NCBI GenBank assembly: GCA_964641695.1
Contig: CAZXKG010000060.1
Location: 1 to 15,611, forward strand
Direction: 5' to 3'
Length of the DNA: 15,611 nucleotides
Source: RHKX01 sp964641695
GTDB lineage: Bacteria > Actinomycetota > Thermoleophilia > Solirubrobacterales > 70-9
Numbering within the stretch: position 1 is the stretch's first letter; each line of letters begins with the position of its first letter. Below are positions 1-5,942 of this stretch, in pieces. The notes beneath the pieces were generated by a model that saw nothing but the letters and a program-made list of their open reading frames with translations, did not search any database and was not told the origin of the DNA. The position numbers and the translations under genes were made by a program.

Positions 1-315
1 GCCGAGCAAGGTGACAACGTGGCCGCGGCGATGTGTGTGCTGGTCGTGCTCGGCTCGCTGATGGTCAGCTACACCCGGGCCAGGGCCGAAGCGCTCGGGG
101 TCGAGTGCAAGGTAGGCATCGCGACCCGCCCGGTCCGGGTCGTGCTGCTTTCGATCGGTCTGGTCTTCGCCGACGGTGAACTGATCTCCGGTTTCGACCT
201 GCTGCCGATCGCCATATATGTGATGGCGGCCCTGACCGCGATCACCACTCTCCAGCGGGTCTGGCACGTTCGGGGCGAGCTCAGGAAGCTCGACTCTGCC
301 GCCGGCGAAAGCTGA
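1..315 (+). CDS. CDP-alcohol phosphatidyltransferase, C-terminal part (5' end outside window)
   Basis: The reading frame is open from base 1 and ends at TGA 313-315, leaving about 104 residues of the C-terminal half. The stretch SYTRARAEALGVECKVGIAT followed by RPVRVVLLSIGL is typical of actinobacterial CDP-alcohol phosphatidyltransferases (PgsA family). These membrane enzymes move a phosphoalcohol onto CDP-diacylglycerol. Two hydrophobic segments are visible, one near the left edge (MCVLVVLGSLMV) and one near LLPIAIYVMAALTAI. The catalytic CDP-alcohol motif (DGx2ARx8Gx3Dx3D) would lie upstream and cannot be seen. Because ino1 follows on the same strand, I infer that the alcohol is inositol 1-phosphate, which would make this a phosphatidylinositol-phosphate synthase. 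Phosphatidylglycerophosphate synthase is the main alternative. Confidence 0.8.
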   Translation, partial: AEQGDNVAAAMCVLVVLGSLMVSYTRARAEALGVECKVGIATRPVRVVLLSIGLVFADGELISGFDLLPIAIYVMAALTAITTLQRVWHVRGELRKLDSAAGES

Positions 316-386
316 GCCAGGCTTCACCCCGATCCGGACTTTTCTCACCTTTCCGCTGTAACCGATCCCGATTTGTGGTGTCATTA

Positions 387-476
387 GTGGCCTACCCGGC
401 CCCCGGCCCGGATGAGGCGTGGCAAAAAGCCCCTCTCCCGCGCGAGGTCCGGAGCCCATCCGGCAACAGAAGCCAT
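387..476 (+). promoter_or_regulatory. Possible structured 5' leader of ino1
   Basis: Several complementary segments lie in the 189-nt gap before ino1. CCGGATG (408-414) pairs perfectly with CATCCGG (457-463). Between them is a hairpin GAGG (414-417), bulge CGT, GGC (421-423), loop AAAAA, GCC (429-431), CCTC (432-435). An outer pairing GTGGC (387-391) with GCCAT (472-476) is possible with one G.U. The 3' strand of the main stem can instead form a local hairpin, CCGGA (449-453) with TCCGG (459-463), so the two folds exclude each other. I do not recognise an Rfam class. In GC-rich DNA some of this pairing could be chance. Confidence 0.3.
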
Positions 477-504
477 CCCACCCACAGGAGACTTTCGCTT
501 ACCC

Positions 505-1698
505 ATGACTGAGAACGGACTTTCCACCAACGGAAACGCCAACGGCGCCAGCCGCGGCGGTGACGACAAGGTACGCGTCGCCATCGTCGGCGTCGGCAAC
601 TGCGCCAACTCCTTCATCCAGGGCGTCCAGTACTACAAGGACGCTGACTCCTCCGAGCAGGTCCCGGGCTTGATGCACGTCGATCTCGGCGGTTACCACG
701 TCCGCGACATCGAGTTCACGGCTGCGTTCGACATCGACACCGAGAAGGTCGGCAAGGATCTCAGCGAGGCGATCTGGTCGGGGCAGAACAACACGATCAA
801 GTTCGCCGAGGTGCCGAGCATGGGCGTCGAGGTTCAGCGGGGCATGACCCACGACGGGCTCGGCAAGTACCTGAAGCAGAGGATCACCAAGGCGCCCGGC
901 CCGACCGCCGACATCGTCAAGATCCTCAAGGACACGAAGACGGACGTCCTCGTCTGCTACCTCCCGGTCGGCTCCGAGCAGGCCACGAAGTGGTACGTCG
1001 AGCAGGCGCTCAAGGCCGGCGTCGGCTTCGTCAACTGCCTCCCGGTCTTCATCGCCCGCGAGGACTACTGGGACAAACGCTTCACCGATGCCGGACTGCC
1101 GATCATCGGCGACGACATCAAGTCGCAGGTCGGCGCGACGATCGTCCATCGTCAGCTCGCCCGCCTCTTCCACGAGCGCGGCGTCGAGATGCAGCACACC
1201 AGCCAGCTCAACGTCGGCGGCAACATGGACTTCTTCAACATGCTCGAGCGCGAGCGCCTCGACTCGAAGAAGGTCTCCAAGACCAACGCGGTGACCTCGA
1301 TCATGGGCACCGAGCTGCCCGACGACGACGTTCACGTCGGTCCCTCCGACTACGTGCCGTGGCTGACGGACCGCAAGTGGGCGCACATCCGTCTCGAGGG
1401 CAAGTCCTTCGGGGACGTGCCGCTCAACGTCGAGCTCAAGCTCGAGGTCTGGGACTCGCCGAACTCGGCGGGCGTCGTCATCGACGCGGTCCGGCTGATC
1501 AAGCTGGCCCTCAACAACGGCATCGCGGGACAGCTCGACGGCCCGAGCAGCTACCTGATGAAGTCGCCGCACAACCAGCGCCCCGACGCCGATGCGCGTG
1601 AGGACACGGAGGCCTTCATCGCCGCCAACGCCCGCAAGCCCGCGGGCGAGCGCGCCAAGGGCGACGTCGACTCCAAGAGCGAGGCCGCAGAGGTCTGA
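505..1698 (+). CDS. ino1: Inositol-3-phosphate synthase (myo-inositol-1-phosphate synthase)
   Basis: This cytosolic enzyme converts glucose 6-phosphate to 1D-myo-inositol 3-phosphate with NAD+, the first step towards phosphatidylinositol and mycothiol in actinobacteria. The 397-residue product has the Rossmann motif VRVAIVGVGNCANSFIQG near residue 20. It also has the family signatures DDIKSQVGATIVHRQLARLF, QLNVGGNMDFFNML and GPSDYVPWL, and a C-terminal WDSPNSAGVVIDAVRL block. The Asp/Glu/Lys-rich tail after the fold is unlikely to be catalytic. The start is set at ATG 505, with AGGAG at 486-490 although 14 nt away. An in-frame ATG at 412 has no ribosome-binding site and would add a low-complexity extension across the possible leader structure. 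The gene follows a CDP-alcohol phosphatidyltransferase that probably consumes its product, and ends just before a strong terminator. Confidence 0.95.
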   Translation: MTENGLSTNGNANGASRGGDDKVRVAIVGVGNCANSFIQGVQYYKDADSSEQVPGLMHVDLGGYHVRDIEFTAAFDIDTEKVGKDLSEAIWSGQNNTIKFAEVPSMGVEVQRGMTHDGLGKYLKQRITKAPGPTADIVKILKDTKTDVLVCYLPVGSEQATKWYVEQALKAGVGFVNCLPVFIAREDYWDKRFTDAGLPIIGDDIKSQVGATIVHRQLARLFHERGVEMQHTSQLNVGGNMDFFNMLERERLDSKKVSKTNAVTSIMGTELPDDDVHVGPSDYVPWLTDRKWAHIRLEGKSFGDVPLNVELKLEVWDSPNSAGVVIDAVRLIKLALNNGIAGQLDGPSSYLMKSPHNQRPDADAREDTEAFIAANARKPAGERAKGDVDSKSEAAEV

Positions 1699-1727
1699 GC
1701 CGCCGAGCTCGAGCCGAGAGTCTCGAC

Positions 1728-1760
1728 AGGGCGTGGCCGCTGGTGCGGCCGCGCCCTTTC
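1728..1760 (+). terminator. Hairpin terminator after ino1
   Basis: AGGGCG (1728-1733), T, GGCCGC (1735-1740), loop TGGT, GCGGCC (1745-1750), G, CGCCCT (1752-1757) form a 13-pair stem with one internal U.G wobble, followed by TT then C. It begins 30 nt after the ino1 stop and lies upstream of the next gene's promoter box. It is the best terminator-like hairpin in the window, though its U-tract is short. Confidence 0.75.
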
Positions 1761-1807
1761 CCGGTTCATCGGCTGGATCGGGCGCGTACGTCCGCGGTTG
1801 CCTCGAC

Positions 1808-1813
1808 TACAGT
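1808..1813 (+). promoter_or_regulatory. -10 box (TACAGT) of the PRMT-like gene
   Basis: TACAGT fits TANNNT and lies 9 nt before an in-frame ATG at 1823, the same geometry as for the membrane-protein gene at 8651. Transcription would begin near 1820. That gives a leaderless message if ATG 1823 is used, or a leader of about 33 nt to ATG 1853. No convincing -35 box is seen. Confidence 0.45.
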
Positions 1814-1852
1814 GACCGCTCCATGGGGCGGCGGAGTAGTTCGAGGAGGCCG

Positions 1853-2836
1853 ATGTCGGAGCGTCTGCTGGACGTTCCACTCGCCGTGCGCGCGCGGCTC
1901 GCCCGCAGTGAGCGGTTGCGCAAGCTCGTCTACGAGCTGCGCAACCGGCAGACGTTCAACGACCTCTTCCAGCACGACCGGATGCTCGGCGACGGCGTTC
2001 GCATCGAGGCCTACTGGAACGCCTTCGCCAAGCACCTGACGAAGGAGGACACGGTCGTCGACCTCGGGACCGGGACCGGGGTGCTGGCGATGTTCGCGGC
2101 CGAGCACGCGCGTCAGGTGCACGCGATCGAGCACGGCCCGGTGATCGAGACGGCGGAGGCGATCGCCGCCGACAACGGCTTCACCAACATCACCTTCCAC
2201 CGCATGAACAGCCGGCGGTTCGACCTTCCGCAGAAGGTCGACGCGATCATCCACGAGCAGCTCGGCGACGCCCTCTTCGACGAGAAGGTAGTCGAGAACA
2301 TGGCCGACCTCCGCGACCGGGTCCTGAAGCCCGGCGGCAAGATCTACCCGAGCAAGCTGGATCTGTACATCGAGCCCGTGCAGCTGCGTGAGGACATGCG
2401 CGCCCCCTTCGCCTGGCAGCAGCGGCTGCACGGGATCGACTTCTCGCGGCTCGAGGACGAGGCGGTCATGTCCCACTCCTACCTCTACCGGTCGTTCCGC
2501 CCGTTCCCGTTCGGGGCGTATCTGTGCAATCGCGAGCCGGTCGTCTCGGTCGATCTCGAGACGGCGGATCCCGGGGATCTGCCCAAGCGGATCAGCTACG
2601 AGCGCGAGGCCGTCGCCGAGGGGTACCTCGATGGCTTCTGCGTCTACTTCGACGCCGCCTTCGACGACGAGATCAAGTTCACCACGGCGCCCGATGCCCC
2701 GGCGACGAACTGGGCCACGCCGCTCATGCGGGTCGCTGAGCGCCGGATCGGGAAGGGGGACGAGATCCGCCTCGATCTTCGTGCCGAGGATCTGGCAAGC
2801 CCCTCGACGTGGGAGTGGAACTGGGCCGACGCCTGA
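1853..2836 (+). CDS. Protein arginine methyltransferase-like SAM-dependent methyltransferase
   Basis: A 327-residue class I methyltransferase with the hallmarks of the PRMT family. The SAM-binding motif I is VVDLGTGTGVLAMFAAEH (residues 68-85), with the ribose-binding acid E93 (AIEHG). A double-E loop HEQLGDALFDE has E135 and E144 spaced exactly as in eukaryotic PRMT1 (E-x8-E). A C-terminal beta-barrel region contains ATNWATP (TNW 285-287), which aligns with the PRMT THW loop. An N-terminal helix carries the substrate-gating-type segment around YWNAFAKHL. The likely reaction is methylation of an arginine or another nitrogen or oxygen nucleophile in the cytosol; the substrate is unknown. The start at 1853 is chosen for GAGGAGG at 1843-1849. 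ATG 1823 is in frame and would suit a leaderless transcript. The 3' end is only 11 bp from the convergent GNAT gene. Confidence 0.8.
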   Translation: MSERLLDVPLAVRARLARSERLRKLVYELRNRQTFNDLFQHDRMLGDGVRIEAYWNAFAKHLTKEDTVVDLGTGTGVLAMFAAEHARQVHAIEHGPVIETAEAIAADNGFTNITFHRMNSRRFDLPQKVDAIIHEQLGDALFDEKVVENMADLRDRVLKPGGKIYPSKLDLYIEPVQLREDMRAPFAWQQRLHGIDFSRLEDEAVMSHSYLYRSFRPFPFGAYLCNREPVVSVDLETADPGDLPKRISYEREAVAEGYLDGFCVYFDAAFDDEIKFTTAPDAPATNWATPLMRVAERRIGKGDEIRLDLRAEDLASPSTWEWNWADA

Positions 2837-2847
2837 GCGCCCGAGCC

Positions 2848-3981
2848 TCAGGCCCAGATCGGGAGCCCGGCGAACGCGGGGGTCAGAGACATGAGATCGC
2901 TGTTGTGGATCGCGTTCCTCGCCCGGCGCGCGATCGGTCGTGCCCGTTCGCGGAGGGCGATGCCGGCCCACCACGAGAGTCCCACGGCGTTGCGTCGGAG
3001 CGCCCGCAGCCATGCTCGCGGCTCCTGCTGGTCGGTCCAGCTCGACTTGAAGTCGTCGTTGGTGCCGAGCAGGTCGATCTGTCGCAGCCCGTGCTCGAAG
3101 CAGTAGGCGATCTCGTCGCTGAGCAGCAGAGCGCCCGGTCCGAAGTTGCGTAGGCGTTCGTCGTAGCCGGCCTTCAGCGTGTACCAGACGCCGTCGGTGG
3201 CGATCGCGTAGTCGCAGGCGATCGCCTGGCCGTCGAGGCGCAGCAGGGCGATCTGCAGCCAACCCCGCTCGGCGGCCCAGCGTGCGACGGACCTGTAGAA
3301 GGAGGAGGTCTGGGTAGAGGAAGCGATCGCCGTTCCCTCGTCGCCCTTCCAGCCGGATGCTTCGACGGTGAAGACCTCGTCGAGCAGCCGCTCGAGATCC
3401 GAGCTGCCGTCGTGCACCTCGAAGCGGACATCCCCCCGCTCCTCGAGGCGCCGGCGGTGACGGCGCATCGCCTTCCTCCGGTTGCGGGAGAGCGACTGCA
3501 GGTAGGCCTCGAAGTTTCCCTCGAGGTTGATGTAGGGGGAGTTGGCGACGGTTCGCTGAACGACGACGCGGCCGCTGAGCTCGGCAGCATCGACCATCCG
3601 CCCCATCGCATCTGCCCGGCCGTCCACGGGCTCGAGCTCGATGCTCGCCCGGTGGTTCTCGAAAAGGGCGGAGAACAACTCGTCCTTCGCCTCGTCGTCG
3701 GCCGCGAGGGGGCCGAACTTGGGCGAGTGGCCGTTGACGGGAGCGCGGAGCATCGACCTGCGGTGCTCGAGCGGGATCATCGCGACCAGATCTCCGCAGC
3801 GTCGGACGGTGAGCGCTCCCACGCCGGTCTCCGAGAACGACTCCTCCCAAGCCCTGATCCAGCCGGGTCTGAGAAAGGGGGTGGCTTCGGCGCGATCGGC
3901 GAGATCCTCCCACTCGTCGTCGGTGGGTAGCTCCCCGAATGTCGCCGAGTACGAAGCCTTGGTAGCAGTGTGCGACGGCAC
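2848..3981 (-). CDS. GNAT-family N-acetyltransferase, CelD/BcsL (FemAB-like) type
   Basis: The 377-residue product matches the Acetyltransf_6 (CelD-like) family. An N-terminal half ends in the segment SRNRRKAMRRHRRRLEERG, which is highly characteristic of this family. The C-terminal GNAT fold contains EASGWKGDEGTAI, LQIALLRLDGQAIACDYAI, WYTLKAGYDERLRNFGPGAL and IDLLGTNDDFKSSW. Relatives act in exopolysaccharide, cellulose or peptidoglycan-related acylation. The substrate cannot be read from the sequence, and no membrane segment is seen. I prefer the GTG at 3981, which sits 8 nt after a TAGGGT box. The longer ATG at 4083 has no ribosome-binding site and would overlap the upstream GMC gene by 29 nt. 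The gene lies head-to-tail behind the GMC oxidoreductase but probably has its own promoter. Confidence 0.8.
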   Translation of the reverse strand: MPSHTATKASYSATFGELPTDDEWEDLADRAEATPFLRPGWIRAWEESFSETGVGALTVRRCGDLVAMIPLEHRRSMLRAPVNGHSPKFGPLAADDEAKDELFSALFENHRASIELEPVDGRADAMGRMVDAAELSGRVVVQRTVANSPYINLEGNFEAYLQSLSRNRRKAMRRHRRRLEERGDVRFEVHDGSSDLERLLDEVFTVEASGWKGDEGTAIASSTQTSSFYRSVARWAAERGWLQIALLRLDGQAIACDYAIATDGVWYTLKAGYDERLRNFGPGALLLSDEIAYCFEHGLRQIDLLGTNDDFKSSWTDQQEPRAWLRALRRNAVGLSWWAGIALRERARPIARRARNAIHNSDLMSLTPAFAGLPIWA

Positions 3982-3989
3982 GGGCTCCG

Positions 3990-3995
3990 ACCCTA
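3990..3995 (-). promoter_or_regulatory. -10 box (TAGGGT) of the GNAT gene
   Basis: On the minus strand GCTAGGGT lies 8 nt before GTG 3981. It resembles the GCTAGAGT box before the gene at 8651, which supports a leaderless start. No clear -35 element is visible. Confidence 0.4.
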
Positions 3996-4054
3996 GCAGC
4001 GGCTCCCGACCGGTCTTTTGAAGCGCCGTGAGAGACGGTCGCAGGATTGCGGCT

Positions 4055-5653
4055 TCAGTCTGCTCTCGCGGGTGGAGGGTCATTGCTGAGGATCATGTCG
4101 GCAGCTTTCTCGGCCACCATTAACGTCGGGGCGTTCGTGTTCCCGCGCACGATGGTCGGCATCACCGAGGCGTCGGCGATCCGCAGCCCGTCGACGCCCC
4201 TGACCCGGAGCTCCGGATCGACGACCGATTCGTCGTCGGCGCCCATCCGGCAGGTTCCGACGGGGTGGTAGAGAAGCTCGACGTGCCGTCGCACGTGGGC
4301 GGCGAGCTGGTCGCGGTCGCGAACGCCTTTCCCGGGATGGAGCTCGGGGCCCGCTGCCGCCGCGAGCGGCCCGCTGGCAGCGATCTCGCGGGCCAGCTCG
4401 ATGCCGGCGACGATCGCGTCGACGTCGGCCTGCTCGGTCAAGTGGTTTCCGATCATCCTCGGCTTGGTAGTCGGGTCGGCGCTGCGCAAGGTGAGCTTGC
4501 CGCGCGCCTTCGGGGCGACGAGTACCGGTCCGAAGGTGAACGCGTGGCCGTCACGCTCGTCGAAGCCGTTCTCGGAGAAGTAGGCGGGGGCGAAGTGGAA
4601 CTGAAGGTCGGGAGGCTCTGCGCTCGAGCCACTCGAGTGCACGAAGAGGAACGACTCGGCGATCGTCGAGGTGAGCGGGCCGCTGCGGCGAAGCAGGTAC
4701 TCGAGCAGCGCCGACGGCTGCTCGGCGTCGGCGAGCGAGCCGCCGATTCGCGACTCCCAGATCGCCGAGACGTATGGATGGTCCTGGAGGTTCGAGCCGA
4801 CCGACGGCGACGCGACCTTCGCCTCGACTCCGACGGCCGCTAGCTCCTCCGGATCGCCGATCCCCGAGAGCAGCAGCAGCTGCGGTGAGCCGATCGCCCC
4901 GGCGCTGAGGATCACCTCCTCCCGTGCTCGCGCGACCGCCATCGCCGTGTCACCGGCCACGCGGACGCCGACGGCGCGGCCGTCGCGCAGCTCGACGCCG
5001 GTGGCGAACGCGCCGGTCATCACGGTCAGGTTGGGGAGGCCTCGGACCGGGCGCAGGAAGGCGTCGGCGGCGCTCCAGCGTCTACCGTGGCGCTGGGTCA
5101 CGTCGAAGATCCCCGCCCCGAACGGCTCGCCGTCGTTGTAGTCGGGGTCGGTCGGCAGCCCGAGTGCCCGGCAGGCGTCGAGCATCATCGTCGTCAGCGG
5201 CCGCGGGCTGCGCTGGGGCTCGACGTGCAGCAGGCCGCCGTAGCCGTGGTTCTGACCCGGACCGCCGGCGTGGCTCTCGGAGCGGACGAAGTAGGGGAGG
5301 ACGTCGTCCCAGCCCCAGCCGGCGCATCCCGCGTCGTCGCGCCACGAGTCGTAGTCGGCGCGGTGTCCGCGGACGTAGAGCATCGCGTTGATCGAGCTCG
5401 ATCCGCCGATCGCGCGACCCCGGGGGACGTAGAGCATGCGCCCTTCACAGCCCGGTTCGGGGCCGGATTCGTAGTCCCAGTCGGAAGACGTCTTGAAGAG
5501 GTCCGGAAAGGCCGCCGGGATCTTCATCTTGAGCGACCGATCCCCGCCCCCAGCCTCGATCAGCAGAACCTCCGCCCCCGCCGAGCTCAGCCGGTTGGCG
5601 AGCACGCACCCCGCGGAACCGGCCCCAACGATCACATAGTCGAAATCGCTCAC
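4055..5653 (-). CDS. GMC-family FAD-dependent oxidoreductase (choline/alcohol dehydrogenase type)
   Basis: The 532-residue flavoprotein oxidises an alcohol, with FAD as acceptor. It begins with the FAD-binding motif DYVIVGAGSAGCVLANRLS (G10, G12, G15). GMC signature 1 is YVPRGRAIGGSSSINAMLYV and signature 2 is GAIGSPQLLLLSGIG. The catalytic pair is H463 in ELLYHPVGTCRMG and N507 in GNTNAPT. Length and motifs fit BetA-like choline dehydrogenases, but the real substrate (sugar, alcohol or choline) cannot be assigned, and no betB or transporter is adjacent. The GTG start at 5653 is supported by a TAGAGT box 7 nt upstream and by the FAD motif beginning at residue 5. The open frame continues upstream into the repeat array and N gap, but that is not coding. 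Confidence 0.92.
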   Translation of the reverse strand: MSDFDYVIVGAGSAGCVLANRLSSAGAEVLLIEAGGGDRSLKMKIPAAFPDLFKTSSDWDYESGPEPGCEGRMLYVPRGRAIGGSSSINAMLYVRGHRADYDSWRDDAGCAGWGWDDVLPYFVRSESHAGGPGQNHGYGGLLHVEPQRSPRPLTTMMLDACRALGLPTDPDYNDGEPFGAGIFDVTQRHGRRWSAADAFLRPVRGLPNLTVMTGAFATGVELRDGRAVGVRVAGDTAMAVARAREEVILSAGAIGSPQLLLLSGIGDPEELAAVGVEAKVASPSVGSNLQDHPYVSAIWESRIGGSLADAEQPSALLEYLLRRSGPLTSTIAESFLFVHSSGSSAEPPDLQFHFAPAYFSENGFDERDGHAFTFGPVLVAPKARGKLTLRSADPTTKPRMIGNHLTEQADVDAIVAGIELAREIAASGPLAAAAGPELHPGKGVRDRDQLAAHVRRHVELLYHPVGTCRMGADDESVVDPELRVRGVDGLRIADASVMPTIVRGNTNAPTLMVAEKAADMILSNDPPPARAD

Positions 5654-5660
5654 TGCAGCC

Positions 5661-5666
5661 ACTCTA
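5661..5666 (-). promoter_or_regulatory. -10 box (TAGAGT) of the GMC oxidoreductase gene
   Basis: The minus-strand sequence TTAGAGTGGCTGCAGTG has TAGAGT 7 nt before the GTG start. It is close to the TAGAGTGGCTTGCTCATG arrangement before the gene at 8651. The DNA just upstream on this strand is G-rich (GGTTGGGTGGGTGGGG). Confidence 0.5.
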
Positions 5667-5699
5667 ACCCCACCCACCCAACCAACTCCGCCCTTGCTT

Positions 5700-5799
5700 N
5701 NNNNNNNNNNNNNNNNNNNNNNNNNNNNNNNNNNNNNNNNNNNNNNNNNNNNNNNNNNNNNNNNNNNNNNNNNNNNNNNNNNNNNNNNNNNNNNNNNNN
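5700..5799. other. Assembly gap (100 N)
   Basis: Exactly 100 N, the conventional placeholder for a gap of unknown length. The 12 bases before the gap, CCGCCCTTGCTT (5688-5699), equal the end of the 74-bp repeat unit (5862-5873), and the first base after it begins the next unit. The gap therefore probably hides additional repeat copies. Confidence 0.97.
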
Positions 5800-5928
5800 C
5801 CAATGTGGGAGGGCAACCGGAGGAAGCGGACGCGAAGCGGAGCATTCCTCCGGCAGGTATCCCGCCCTTGCTTCCAATGTGGGAGGGCAACCGGAGGAAG
5901 CGGACGCGAAGCGGAGCATTCCTCCGGC
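5800..5928 (+). repeat. Tandem 74-bp hairpin repeat (at least 1.7 visible copies)
   Basis: Unit 1 is 5800-5873. Unit 2 begins at 5874 and is identical through 5928, giving a period of 74 bp. Each unit has a perfect 9-bp inverted repeat, CCGGAGGAA with TTCCTCCGG, around a 19-nt loop (5817-5853 and 5891-5927). At the unit junction is a second hairpin, CTTCCA (5871-5876), ATG, TGGGAG (5880-5885). The core from GGAAGCGGACGCGAAGC to GAGCATTCC recurs, inverted, inside the RNA methyltransferase gene at 10740-10817. Upstream of the N gap the unit's last 12 bases are present again, so the array extends through the gap. No protein is encoded here that I can support. Confidence 0.93.
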
Positions 5929-5930
5929 CT

Positions 5931-5936
5931 TATCCT
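5931..5936 (+). promoter_or_regulatory. -10 box (TATCCT) of the GT4-PHP gene
   Basis: TATCCT lies 6 nt before GTG 5943 and only 2 nt after the last repeat unit. Any -35 region would fall inside the repeat hairpin (around 5908-5913), where no consensus box is seen. A leaderless transcript is likely. Confidence 0.4.
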
Positions 5937-5942
5937 TCTGGC

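Noticed and set aside
499..1572. Long open frame of 357 codons on the minus strand opposite ino1
   Set aside because: It is the antisense shadow of a strongly conserved gene; composition is Asp/Val/Leu/Arg-rich with no recognisable motif, as expected in high-GC DNA.
1766..3913. 715-codon minus-strand open frame across the PRMT-like and GNAT genes
   Set aside because: It is in a different frame from the GNAT gene, antisense to the PRMT-like gene, and made of Arg/Pro/Gly-rich shadow sequence.
5800..5928. CRISPR array
   Set aside because: Units are identical head-to-tail over the whole 74-bp period with no variable spacers, and no cas genes are nearby.
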